NCBI GenBank assembly: GCA_963729275.1
Contig: CAVSNH010000003.1
Location: 124,001-188,000, forward strand
Direction of reading: 5' to 3'
DNA: 64,000 bases
DNA from: CAVSNH01 sp963729275
Lineage (GTDB): Bacteria; Actinomycetota; Acidimicrobiia; Acidimicrobiales; RAAP-2
In this document: one piece after another, positions 12,129 through 20,276 of the stretch
How positions within the stretch are numbered: position 1 is the first letter of the stretch
Layout of the letters: the number at the start of each line of letters is the position of its first letter
Program-made: the position numbers and the translations under genes
The notes under the pieces: model-generated
What the model saw: the letters and a program-made list of their open reading frames with translations, nothing else
The model's database searches: none
What the model was told of the DNA's origin: nothing

Positions 12129-13144
12129 CGCTCCATTCCGATCATCGTGCCGATGCCTTCGTCCGTGAAGATCTCGAGCAGGACCGCGTGCAGGGCGCGG
12201 CCGTCGAGGATGTGGGCCCCGCCGACGCCGGCCCGCACCGCTCGGACGCAGGCTTCGAGCTTCGGGATCATGCCCCCGGTCGCTCCACCCGTGGCGATGA
12301 GCCGCTCGACCTCGTCGACCGAGACCCGTGGCACGAGTGTGGACGGGTCGTCGGCCACGGTCCGGAGTCCCGACACGTCGGTCAGGAAGACGAGCTTTTC
12401 CGCCTCGAGGGCTGAGGCCAGGGCGCCGGCGGCCGTGTCGGCGTTGATGTTGAACGCCTGCCCGGACTTGTCGCTGCCGATGGTGGCCACGACCGGGATC
12501 AGCCCCTGGGCGAGGAGCTGCTGGACGATGACCGGGTGCACGTTCTCGACATCACCCACATAGCCCAGGGAGACGTCGCGGGAGGTGGCGGTGATGAGGC
12601 TGGCGTCTTCGCCCGACAGACCCACGGCCAGCGGGCCGTGGACATTGATGGCACTCACGATGTTGCGGTTGACCTGACCGACCAAAACCATTCGCACCAG
12701 GTCGATCGTCTCGGCATCGGTCACCCGGAGGCCGTCGCGGAACTCGACCTGCTTGCCCACCCGCTCCATCAGGGCACCGATCTGCGGGCCGCCACCGTGG
12801 ACCACCACGGGCAACATCCCGACCGAGCGCATGAGCACCACGTCCTCGGCGAAGGAAGCAAGGGCGACGGCATCGTCGACGGTGTCCGTGTCCGTGTCCG
12901 CGTCTGCGTGTGTGCCTGTGCTCGTCTCCGTGTCTGTGCCCGTGCTCGTGCCCTTGTGCGGGTCGGCGACCATGCCGCCTACCCGACCGTCTTGGTCCAG
13001 GCCCACAGTCGGGTCGGTGCGCAGGACGTTGCCGCCGTATTTGACCACGACGACCTTGCCCCAGAACCGCCTGATGTAAGGGAGGGATTCGATGAGGACG
13101 GCCGCCTTCTCGCGCGGCCCGAGGGCGAAGGCACGGGAGGTCAC
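12125..13144 (-). CDS. argB: acetylglutamate kinase with a repeat-encoded insertion
   Basis: 339 aa, GTG start overlapping argJ (GTGA). It phosphorylates N-acetylglutamate, usually the arginine-controlled step. The nucleotide-binding KYGGN is at 35-39 and the substrate loop VVVHGGGPQI near 113-122. Homologs place about ten residues between KYGGN and FAEDVVLM; here about 50 extra residues (44-95) intervene. Residues 65-88 of these are a Thr-rich dipeptide repeat encoded by a 6-bp repeat tract (12882-12953). The frame stays open and all catalytic blocks are present, so the protein is probably functional. I do not know whether the insert affects feedback control. Confidence 0.94.
   Translation of the reverse strand: MTSRAFALGPREKAAVLIESLPYIRRFWGKVVVVKYGGNVLRTDPTVGLDQDGRVGGMVADPHKGTSTGTDTETSTGTHADADTDTDTVDDAVALASFAEDVVLMRSVGMLPVVVHGGGPQIGALMERVGKQVEFRDGLRVTDAETIDLVRMVLVGQVNRNIVSAINVHGPLAVGLSGEDASLITATSRDVSLGYVGDVENVHPVIVQQLLAQGLIPVVATIGSDKSGQAFNINADTAAGALASALEAEKLVFLTDVSGLRTVADDPSTLVPRVSVDEVERLIATGGATGGMIPKLEACVRAVRAGVGGAHILDGRALHAVLLEIFTDEGIGTMIGMER
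12882..12953. repeat. 6-bp microsatellite-like tract inside argB
   Basis: Twelve consecutive 6-nt units related to GTGTCC (first three perfect, later ones GTGCTC, GTGTCT, GTGCCC and similar) fill exactly 72 nt. The unit length keeps the argB frame, so gain or loss of units would change the protein by two residues at a time. It encodes alternating Thr with Asp, Gly, Ser, Glu or Ala. Confidence 0.9.
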
Positions 13145-14310
13145 GAGGTGGTTCGGTTCTCGTCGATGTAGCCGTGCCCGAGGTCGACGCCCGTGACGGT
13201 GGCATCGCCGTCACCCAGTCCGAGGCGGCAGTGGATCTCGAGGTGGTCACCGGCCAGATGGCGGGCCAACGCCACTCGATCGTGCTCGGTGGCGACTCCC
13301 CCGTCGCAGACGGTGACCGCGCCGTAGTCGAGGGCCAGGCGGTCGAGCTCGAAATCGACGCCAGCCGACCCCAGGTCGCTCACCACGCGTCCCCAGTACG
13401 GGTCCTCGCCGTTGAGCGAGCACTTCACGAGCAGGGAGTCAGCTACCTTCCGCGCCGCCCGCTCCGCTTCGCCGTCGGAGCGCGCCCCCGTGACCCGAAC
13501 ACGGACGACCTTCGAGCCCCCCTCGGCATCGGCCGCCATTTGGGCGGCCAGGTCGCCGCAGGCCTCAGTCACGAGGTTGGTGAGCAGGTTGGGATCGGTG
13601 GGCCCGGCCAGCCCAGAGGCCATGAGGACGACCGTGTCGTTGGTCGACGTGCAGCCGTCCACGGTCAGGGTGTTGAACGAATCGCGAACGGCGATACGCA
13701 GCACGTCGGCCAGAGCCGACGGCTCGACCTCGGCGTCGGTAGTCAGGAAGGCCAGCATGGTTGCCATGTTCGGCGCCAGCATGGCCGCTCCCTTGGCCAT
13801 GCCGGCCACCGTGTAGTCAGCGGTGGCCACCAGCACCTGCTTGGCGTGGGTGTCGGTGGTCAAGATGGCGCGGGCAGCGGCCTCGGCCGACGAGGCGTCG
13901 GCCGAGCGAGCGGCGACCAGCCCGGGTATGGCCGCCTGGATCGGTGCCATGGGCAACGGGATCCCGATGAGGCCGGTCGAGCAGACGAGGACCTCCTCCG
14001 CGGGAAGGTTCAATGCCGCTCCGGTCAGCTCGCACATCCGCTCGGCGTCGGCGCACCCTTGGGCACCTGTCGCCGCATTGGCATTGCCGCTGTTGACCAC
14101 CACTGCGGCAGCGCGGCCGCCAGTAGCCGCCAAGTGCTCGCGGCTGACCTGCACCGGGGCTGCGGCTGCCAGGTTGGACGTGAACGTGGCCGCCGCGGCG
14201 GTGGCCCGGCCGTCGGCCGTCGCCACGAGCGCCAGGTCGAGGTCACCTGACTCCTTTACCCCGGCGGCCAGGCCGGCGGCGACGAACCCGGCAGGGGTCG
14301 TGATGCTCAT
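13141..14310 (-). CDS. argJ: bifunctional ornithine acetyltransferase / N-acetylglutamate synthase
   Basis: 389 aa. It transfers acetyl from N-acetylornithine to glutamate, giving the cyclic pathway. It is made as a precursor that cleaves itself before the Thr of the conserved NMATMLAFL; the KGAAMLAPNMATM context is intact. The VDGCTSTND block is also present. ATG 14310 overlaps the argC stop (ATGA); the longer open frame to 14373 runs into argC. With argJ and no argE in the window, the recycling pathway is implied. Confidence 0.95.
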   Translation of the reverse strand: MSITTPAGFVAAGLAAGVKESGDLDLALVATADGRATAAAATFTSNLAAAAPVQVSREHLAATGGRAAAVVVNSGNANAATGAQGCADAERMCELTGAALNLPAEEVLVCSTGLIGIPLPMAPIQAAIPGLVAARSADASSAEAAARAILTTDTHAKQVLVATADYTVAGMAKGAAMLAPNMATMLAFLTTDAEVEPSALADVLRIAVRDSFNTLTVDGCTSTNDTVVLMASGLAGPTDPNLLTNLVTEACGDLAAQMAADAEGGSKVVRVRVTGARSDGEAERAARKVADSLLVKCSLNGEDPYWGRVVSDLGSAGVDFELDRLALDYGAVTVCDGGVATEHDRVALARHLAGDHLEIHCRLGLGDGDATVTGVDLGHGYIDENRTTS

Positions 14311-15338
14311 GGGAACAGTCCAGCTTGGGGAAGCCCGAGCCCCTCCGGCCACCCGAGCGCGATGTTGACACACTGCACGGCCTGGCCGGCCGCTCCTTTG
14401 ACCAGGTTGTCAAGGGCGGCAAGGGCCACGAGCCAGCCCGTCCGAGCGTCGGCACGAGCCGACACGTGCACCGAATTGGACCCACGGGTGGCCTTCGTCG
14501 AGGGGGGCTCCTCGACGACCGTCACGAAGGGCTCGTCGTCGTAGCGCGCCCGCAGGGCATCGAGCGCTTCGAGCGTCGTGACCGCGCCGGTTGCCGTCCG
14601 CCCGTAGGCAGTTACCAGGATGCCCCGAGTCATGGGGGCGAGGTGGGGAGTGAAGAGGACGGGGACGCCCAAGGACTGTTCCATCTCCGCTGTATGTCGG
14701 TGGTCGAGGAGCCCGTAGGCCACGAAATCCTCTTGCACGGAGCCGAACTGAAGGTGCTCACTCGCCCCCCGGCCGGCACCAGACACGCCGCTCGCCGCAT
14801 CGATGACGAGCGGTGGGACGGACGGGCCCGGTCGTGCGATGAGCCCAGCCTCGAGCAAAGGGGCGAGCACGATTGTGGCAGCCGTCGGGTAGCAGCCGGG
14901 CACGGCGATGAACCGAGACCCTCGGATGGTGTCGCGGTGGAGCTCGGGCAATCCGTAGACGGCACGGGACAGCAGCTCCGGCGCTCGGTGTACCTCGCCG
15001 TACCACACGGGATAGAGGCCGGGATCGTGCAAGCGGAAGTCAGCAGCCAGGTCGACGACAAGCCTCGCCTTGTCCAACAGCTCGGGAACGAGCGCCTGAG
15101 AACGCCCGTGGGGTAAGGCCAGAAAGACGACGTCGAGCCCGTCGAGATCGGCGGCGCCAGTCGCCGAGTAGACGAGCCGTGGGTAGGCGCCGGCGAGCGC
15201 CGGCGTGTGGGTGCCGACCGACTGGCCCTCGTGGCCGCCGGCTGTGGCCAGCACTACCTCGAGCTCGGGATGCGAGGCGCACAGCCGCAGCAACTCGGTG
15301 CCGGCGTATCCGGACGCGCCAACGACGCCGACCTTCAT
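14307..15338 (-). CDS. argC: N-acetyl-gamma-glutamyl-phosphate reductase
   Basis: 343 aa, first gene of argCJBDFRGH. NADPH-dependent reductase with the Rossmann motif GASGYAGTEL at 7-16 and the catalytic Cys in VPGCYPTA. ATG 15338 is chosen: the upstream in-frame ATG at 15395 would lie inside the putative -10 TATAGT (15400-15395) and so could not be on that transcript. A leader of about 50 nt is implied. No convincing SD is visible. Confidence 0.94.
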   Translation of the reverse strand: MKVGVVGASGYAGTELLRLCASHPELEVVLATAGGHEGQSVGTHTPALAGAYPRLVYSATGAADLDGLDVVFLALPHGRSQALVPELLDKARLVVDLAADFRLHDPGLYPVWYGEVHRAPELLSRAVYGLPELHRDTIRGSRFIAVPGCYPTAATIVLAPLLEAGLIARPGPSVPPLVIDAASGVSGAGRGASEHLQFGSVQEDFVAYGLLDHRHTAEMEQSLGVPVLFTPHLAPMTRGILVTAYGRTATGAVTTLEALDALRARYDDEPFVTVVEEPPSTKATRGSNSVHVSARADARTGWLVALAALDNLVKGAAGQAVQCVNIALGWPEGLGLPQAGLFP

Positions 15339-15390
15339 GGGCCCGGCTCGTCGTGGATCGGCGTCCCCGCTCTGATGGGCGCTCGCATCG

Positions 15391-15425
15391 TGCAACTATA
15401 TGCGAACTCCTGAATGAGTATGCAA
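15391..15425 (-). promoter_or_regulatory. argC promoter with two tandem ARG-like boxes
   Basis: Box A, read on minus, is TGCATACTCATTCA (15424-15411). It matches the ArgR half-sites TGAAT-N4-ATTCA at 9 of 10 positions. Box B, CGCATATAGTTGCA (15404-15391), matches at 6 of 10. Their centres are exactly 20 bp apart, close to the roughly 21-bp spacing of classical ArgR box pairs. A -10 TATAGT (15400-15395) lies within box B and TTGCAT (15425-15420) could serve as -35 with a 19-nt spacer, so bound ArgR would block the polymerase. Confidence 0.65.
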
Positions 15426-15509
15426 CAACCAGTCGGTCGCTTGGTTCCGCGACGCTGCAACTTCACAACCGGGGGGCTTTGGCGTCCTGTTTTTGAAAAA
15501 GCCGAATTC

Positions 15510-15569
15510 GTCAGCCTTTACTGACAGCCGTCAGGTTAGGCTGACAGCCGTCAGGTTTCCCTGACAAAT
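15510..15569. repeat. three tandem 20-bp palindromic repeats (possible operator array)
   Basis: Three units of exactly 20 bp starting at 15510, 15530 and 15550, each GTCAG-N6-CTGAC followed by four bases. The half-sites are perfect in all three units, while the N6 centres differ (CCTTTA, GTTAGG, GTTTCC). Conserved palindromic arms, variable centres and an integral helical period are what an array of dimer binding sites looks like. Seen the other way, two identical 14-mers CTGACAGCCGTCAG are 6 bp apart. The array sits about 85 bp upstream of the putative argC -35. The binding protein is unknown. Confidence 0.8.
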
Positions 15570-15579
15570 TGCACATGTT

Positions 15580-15623
15580 CAAAAAAAAGAAAAGCCGCTG
15601 CCTCGCGATGGACCCTCAGCGGC
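15580..15623 (-). terminator. rho-independent terminator after pheT
   Basis: On the minus strand GCCGCTG (15623-15617) pairs with CAGCGGC (15600-15594) and is followed at once by TTTTCTTTTTTTT (15593-15581). The stem starts about 43 nt after the pheT stop. It is the clearest intrinsic terminator in the window. Confidence 0.85.
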
Positions 15624-15665
15624 CGATAGCACCCGATTTGCCCCACCGGCCGATGCCACAGCCGG

Positions 15666-18212
15666 TCACTGACGCAGGGCGGCGCCGTGGTCGGCAGTGA
15701 CTGCGGCGAGGCACCGCTCCCGGATTTCTGCCATCTCCTCGTCGGTCAGGGTGTGGTCCAGCGCCGCGAACCGGAGGTGGTAGGCCAGGCTGCGTCGGCC
15801 GTCTCCGATCGCCGGTCCCCGGTACACGTCGAAGAGGTCGACGGACTCGCACGGCTGGCCGATGGCCCGCTTGAGGGTCGTCTCCACATCACCTGCCGGG
15901 ACACTGTCGTCCACGACGAGAGCCAGATCCATGTCGGCCGATGGGTACCGGCTAACCGGTCGGGCGTCCTCCGAACGACGAGGCACGCGGCCCCGGTCGA
16001 GCAGGAGGTCAAGGTCAAGGTCGAGCCACCCCACCCTGCGAGTCTGTCCGTCCGTGCTCGACAGGCCGAAGGCTGCAACCACTGACGGGTGCAGCTCGCC
16101 CACCACTCCGACGGGCGTCTTCCGAGCGGACCCACCCCGGGCGTCGTTCATGACTTGGAGCGTCCCCGAGCGCGTCGGGTGCAGGACGCCGGGGTCGGGA
16201 GCGGTCGGCAGCTGCTGGTCGATAGACCAACCGGTGAGCCGCAATGCGACGGCAAGCACACGCCAGGCAGTCGTGGCCGTCATTGCGTCCTCGTCCGTTC
16301 GGGCGAAGACCGCGCTCAAGCGCTGCACCTCTCGCACAGGCGGCCCGCCGCCGCCAGGACTACCGTCCCCCGGACGAAAGGTGGCACCCACCTCGAAGAA
16401 CGAGACCTCGGTGTTGCTCCGGTCGGCGTTGAACCGCAGGGCCCGCAAGAGACCCGGGACCATCGACGCTCGCAGGAAGCGCTCCGACTCGGCCAGGGGG
16501 TTGTCCACCTCGACATAGGGGGGGCCGACTGCGGCAGCTTGCTGGTCGGCCTCCGAGAGGAAGGGTGGGGTCCACACCTCCGTCAGCCCCAAGCCGGCCA
16601 GCACCTCCTTCATCTCCCGGCGGTCACGCTGGGCGTCGGTCAACCGGCCGGGTTGCGACCACGCCGGCGTCCGCCGGGGAAGGCGCGCATAGCCGTACAT
16701 CCGGGCCACGTCCTCGGCAATGTCGGCCTCGCCGTCGAGCCCATCTCGGATGTCCGGCCGGAAGGTCGGGATCGTGAGCGCCAGCACCGCGTCAGGCCCG
16801 TTGTCGGCCGCCCGGGCCTCGATTCCGATCGGGTCCAGGAGTCGGACCATCTCCGATCCGGAGAGATCGGTCCCGAGCAGCGCGTTCACCCGGGCCGCTC
16901 GGACCTCGAGGGATCGCGGCCCAGGGACGTCACCGCGGACGTCGATGGTGCCGGTGGACACCGTGAGGTCGGTGCCGTTGCTCAGCGCGAGGAGCTCGAT
17001 GATCCGATCGGCCGCCCGTTCGAGCGCGGCCGGGTCACAGCCCTGTTCGAAGCGGGCCGACGCTTCGGTGCGCAACCCGAGCCGCTTGGACGTGCGGGCG
17101 ATGGCCATCGGTGCGAAGTAGGCCACCTCGAGCAGCACCCGGGTCGTGGTCGGCGCGATCTCCGAGGAGGCCCCGCCCATGATCCCGGCGATGCCCACCG
17201 GTTGGCTACGGGCATCGCAGATGAGGCAGTCACCGGTATCGCCTCGGGGGCCCCAGGCGGGACGGCCGACGACCCGCTCGATGCCGTCCAGGGTGGTGAT
17301 TCGCTCGTCGGGAGCGGCCCGGCGCACGATCAGCCCGGCACCGTCGAGTCGGTCGAGGTCGTAGGGGTGGGTGGGCTGGCCCTGCTCCAGCATCACGTAG
17401 TTCGACGCGTCGACCACGTTGTTGATCGGGCGCATGCCGGCCAGCGTCAACCGGTGGGCGATCCAGCCCGGCGACGCCGACACGGATATGCCGGTCAGCA
17501 CCCGGGCCACGAAGCGCGGACAGAGGTCGGGATCCTCGACTCGCACGGTGGCCAGCTCGTCGACCGGTAGGCCGTCCACGGGCGTCGCGGTTCGGCCATC
17601 GGATCTGGCGACGGCCGGCAGACCCGGCTGGTCGGTGAACGGCAACTCGAGGCGGGCAGCCAGATCGCGAGCCACGCCCCGGATGCTCGAGGCGTCGGGG
17701 CGGTTTACCTCGACGGTAATGTCGAAGACCACGTCGCGCCGGAGGCCGAGCGCCTCCATGAGTGGCGTTCCCGGCGTCGGGCCCGAGGCATCCGCCGATG
17801 ATCCCAATACAAGGATGCCGTCGTGATCGTCGGACATGCGGAGCTCGGAACCCGAGCAGAGCATCCCGTTCGACGTCACCCCTTTGAGCTTGCGCCGGCC
17901 GATGGTGAACCCACCCGGCAGGACCGAACCCACCGGCGCCAGCGGCACGAGGTCACCCACCGAGAAGTTGAAGGCCCCGCACACCACCTCGAGCGGGCCA
18001 CCTCCAGCATCGACGGTGACCAGCCGAATCCTGTCTGCTCCTTCGATGGCCCGGATGTCCTCGACATGGGCGACAACGACATCCTCCAGCCCCTCGCCCA
18101 CCGCCTCGATGCCCTCGACCACGAAGCCGAGATCATCAAGAGTGGAGGCGAGCGCGGCCACGTCGTTCTCGAAGGGAGCGAAGTCTTGGAGCCAGGAAAG
18201 GGGAACCCGCAC
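15666..18212 (-). CDS. pheT: phenylalanine-tRNA ligase beta subunit
   Basis: 848 aa, GTG start. Beta subunit of the (alpha-beta)2 enzyme that charges tRNA-Phe. In order: N-terminal EMAP-type tRNA-binding fold (about 40-150), the B3/B4 editing domain, B5, the catalytic-like core, and a C-terminal FDX-ACB anticodon-binding domain (about 755-848, from SRYPSADMDLALVVDD). Its length is close to the usual 800-850. It follows pheS by 23 nt and ends in a strong terminator. Confidence 0.96.
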   Translation of the reverse strand: MRVPLSWLQDFAPFENDVAALASTLDDLGFVVEGIEAVGEGLEDVVVAHVEDIRAIEGADRIRLVTVDAGGGPLEVVCGAFNFSVGDLVPLAPVGSVLPGGFTIGRRKLKGVTSNGMLCSGSELRMSDDHDGILVLGSSADASGPTPGTPLMEALGLRRDVVFDITVEVNRPDASSIRGVARDLAARLELPFTDQPGLPAVARSDGRTATPVDGLPVDELATVRVEDPDLCPRFVARVLTGISVSASPGWIAHRLTLAGMRPINNVVDASNYVMLEQGQPTHPYDLDRLDGAGLIVRRAAPDERITTLDGIERVVGRPAWGPRGDTGDCLICDARSQPVGIAGIMGGASSEIAPTTTRVLLEVAYFAPMAIARTSKRLGLRTEASARFEQGCDPAALERAADRIIELLALSNGTDLTVSTGTIDVRGDVPGPRSLEVRAARVNALLGTDLSGSEMVRLLDPIGIEARAADNGPDAVLALTIPTFRPDIRDGLDGEADIAEDVARMYGYARLPRRTPAWSQPGRLTDAQRDRREMKEVLAGLGLTEVWTPPFLSEADQQAAAVGPPYVEVDNPLAESERFLRASMVPGLLRALRFNADRSNTEVSFFEVGATFRPGDGSPGGGGPPVREVQRLSAVFARTDEDAMTATTAWRVLAVALRLTGWSIDQQLPTAPDPGVLHPTRSGTLQVMNDARGGSARKTPVGVVGELHPSVVAAFGLSSTDGQTRRVGWLDLDLDLLLDRGRVPRRSEDARPVSRYPSADMDLALVVDDSVPAGDVETTLKRAIGQPCESVDLFDVYRGPAIGDGRRSLAYHLRFAALDHTLTDEEMAEIRERCLAAVTADHGAALRQ

Positions 18213-18235
18213 AGTCGTCCTCGTCTCGGCTACGC

Positions 18236-19372
18236 CTAGAACTGGCGTAGGAAGCGGATGTCGTAGTCCGTCAGCGACCGCAGGTCGGCGATCTGGTGGC
18301 GCATGGCGGCAAGGCGGTCAATGCCGAACCCGAAGGCGAACCCCGTCCATTCCTCGGGGTCGATGCCGACCGCCGCGAACACGGCGGGGTCGACCATGCC
18401 GCAGCCGCCGAGCTCCACCCACCCGGTCTGCGAGCAGGTCCGGCATCCCTCGCCGTTGCAGATCGTGCAGGTGACATCGAACTCGGCCGAGGGCTCGGTG
18501 AAGGGGAAGTAGCCCGGCCGCCATCGCGAGTGAATGTCAGGGCCAAAGTACGCAGTGGTGAAGACCTCGATGGTGCCGGCCAGGTCGGCGAAGGTGATGC
18601 CGCGGTCGACGATCAGGCCCTCGATCTGGTGGAAGACAGCAAGGTGACGGGCGTCGGGCGTATCCCGTCGGTAGCAGCGCCCTGGCATCACCGCGTGGAT
18701 CGGCAACAGCCCCTCGGCCACCGCCTTCTCCATCAGGTGAATCTGCACCGGCGAGGTGTGGGTGCGGAGCAGCACCGTCTCCGGCTCCCCCACCTTGAGG
18801 TAGAAGCTGTCCCACATGCTGCGTGCCGGGTGAGCCGGGGGGATGTTGAGGGCGCCGAAGTTGTACCAATCCGTCTCGACTTCGGGGCCCTCCGCCACCT
18901 CGAAGCCCATGCCCACGAAGACATCCTCGAGCACGGCCTGGGCCTGGGTGACGAGGTGCAGATGGCCCCGCCAGGGCGGTGTGCGCACGGCGGCCGGCAC
19001 GAGCTCAGTCAAGTCGAGGCGGTCGAGCTCGATCTGTCGAGCGCGCTCAACGGTCGCGATCTCGTTGCGACGGCGCTCGAGGAGGCGCTCGAGCGTCGTG
19101 AGGGCCGCATGCACCTGGCGTCCGAGACTGGCCCGGGACTCGGGTTCGAGAGCACCGAGACCTGCCCGGATCCGAACCAGCGGCGACTGCTTGCCGGTCA
19201 GCGAGGCTGCCAGCTCTCGGATCTCGTCGGTCGACGCCGCTCCCTCAACGGCCACAGTTGCCTCCGCCACCAGGCTGTCGATGTCGGCCCCGTCGATGGC
19301 CGCGTCTGCGCCTTCGCCTTCGCCTGCTTCCGAGCCGGCCCGTGCAGCCGAGGCCGGGACCGACTCAGCCAT
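18236..19372 (-). CDS. pheS: phenylalanine-tRNA ligase alpha subunit
   Basis: 378 aa. Catalytic subunit of PheRS, class II. The N-terminal coiled coil is followed by the aminoacylation core with GRCYRRDTPDARH (motif 2 region), WRPGYFPFTEPS, and motif 3 in GFAFGFGIDRLAAMRH. The first about 30 residues are Ala/Gly/Glu-rich and not conserved, so the start could be somewhat internal. It overlaps the end of the upstream methyltransferase gene by 8 nt. Confidence 0.96.
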   Translation of the reverse strand: MAESVPASAARAGSEAGEGEGADAAIDGADIDSLVAEATVAVEGAASTDEIRELAASLTGKQSPLVRIRAGLGALEPESRASLGRQVHAALTTLERLLERRRNEIATVERARQIELDRLDLTELVPAAVRTPPWRGHLHLVTQAQAVLEDVFVGMGFEVAEGPEVETDWYNFGALNIPPAHPARSMWDSFYLKVGEPETVLLRTHTSPVQIHLMEKAVAEGLLPIHAVMPGRCYRRDTPDARHLAVFHQIEGLIVDRGITFADLAGTIEVFTTAYFGPDIHSRWRPGYFPFTEPSAEFDVTCTICNGEGCRTCSQTGWVELGGCGMVDPAVFAAVGIDPEEWTGFAFGFGIDRLAAMRHQIADLRSLTDYDIRFLRQF

Positions 19373-20276
19373 CGGCCCGACCTACGACTCGCTCTACCTC
19401 CGCCGGCGCTGCCTCCATCCCGGGCATCGTAGGGCGCCCTGCCGAACGCCCCTTCGGCCCCGAAGGGTCGCCTTCGGCGACCAGCCGTTGCCGGCGAGCC
19501 TCGAAGCACACCACGGCGGCCGCCGTGCTTACGTTGAGCGATTCCGCCTGGCCGTCGAGTGGGATGGTCACCGTGGCATCGAGGGTCGCGACCACCTCGT
19601 CGGCCAACCCGGCTGCCTCGTTGCCAAGCACGATGGCAACCGGTTGGCACCAATCGAAGTCCGTGTAGGCGCCACCGTCCCTAGCCAGTGTCCCAACTGT
19701 CGTGTAGCCGCCCTCCCGTAGACGTCGGATCAACTCGACCACCGGACCGCCTTCGAGGACGGGCAAGTGGAAGATCGAGCCGGCCGAGGCCCGCACCGTC
19801 TTGGGGTTGGTGGGGTCCACCGTGCTCTCGGCGAAGGCTACGGCAGAGGCTCCTACCGCGTCGGCCGTCCGGATGACCGTGCCGGCATTGCCCGGATCCC
19901 GCACCTCGGCGCACACGACGACAAATGAGCGGGCGGTGGCGTCCCCCAGCTCAGCGATGTCCGACACCGAAAATTCCACGATGGAGATCACTGGCTGTGG
20001 ATGCACGGTGTCGGCCACCCGCTCGACCACGCCGGGAGCCAGGTCGAAAACCCGGGCGCCCTCGGTGAGAGCCACCTCGACGGGACCACCACCGGCCCGG
20101 CCCTCGGGGGCCACGTAGACCGATTCCACCCGGGCCCCGGCGGCCAGAGCGGTGGCCAGGAGCTCGGCGCCCTCCACCACCACGACGCCCTCGGCCCGCC
20201 GCAGGCTCGGCTTGCGCAGTAGCCCGCGCAGCCGCTTGACGCGGTGGTGAGTGAACGAGAGGCCGGTCTGGGTCAG
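19365..20276 (-). CDS. TrmH/SpoU-family RNA 2'-O-methyltransferase, apparent CTG start
   Basis: About 303 aa if started at CTG 20276. SPOUT motifs are complete: RDPGNAGTVIR (motif 1), AIVLGNEAAGL (motif 2) and IPLDGQAESLNVSTAAAV (motif 3), preceded by the substrate-binding VKRLRGLLRKP region. It probably methylates a ribose in rRNA or tRNA. The start is odd. The only in-frame ATG/GTG/TTG codons are GTG 20480, 204 nt inside rplT, and GTG 20183, which removes the conserved VKRLRGLL segment. CTG 20276 overlaps the rplT TGA stop as CTGA. The same arrangement occurs at gmk. Confidence 0.85.
   Translation of the reverse strand: MTQTGLSFTHHRVKRLRGLLRKPSLRRAEGVVVVEGAELLATALAAGARVESVYVAPEGRAGGGPVEVALTEGARVFDLAPGVVERVADTVHPQPVISIVEFSVSDIAELGDATARSFVVVCAEVRDPGNAGTVIRTADAVGASAVAFAESTVDPTNPKTVRASAGSIFHLPVLEGGPVVELIRRLREGGYTTVGTLARDGGAYTDFDWCQPVAIVLGNEAAGLADEVVATLDATVTIPLDGQAESLNVSTAAAVVCFEARRQRLVAEGDPSGPKGRSAGRPTMPGMEAAPAEVERVVGRADG

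Larger units (their letters stand above)
15339..15665. other. argC-pheT intergenic region
   Basis: 327 nt without a gene. From the pheT side leftward it contains a rho-independent terminator (15580-15623), three 20-bp palindromic repeats (15510-15569), an unremarkable AT-richer stretch, and the argC promoter with two ARG-like boxes (15391-15425). It is clearly less GC-rich than the flanking genes. I see no small ORF with a ribosome binding site. Confidence 0.75.

Noticed and set aside
10899..12563. 554-codon plus-strand ORF opposite argD and argB
   Set aside because: It is the antisense shadow of argD/argB. Its composition (Arg, Pro, Gly, His) is that of a shifted frame in GC-rich DNA, and it has no recognisable domain.
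15428..15509. Small ORF or sRNA between the argC promoter and the 20-bp array
   Set aside because: Short A/T runs but no stem-plus-T-tract terminator, SD or open frame of useful length.
19373..20276. T-box leader for pheST
   Set aside because: The space upstream of pheS is coding, and no specifier loop or TGGnACC-type T-box sequence is seen.
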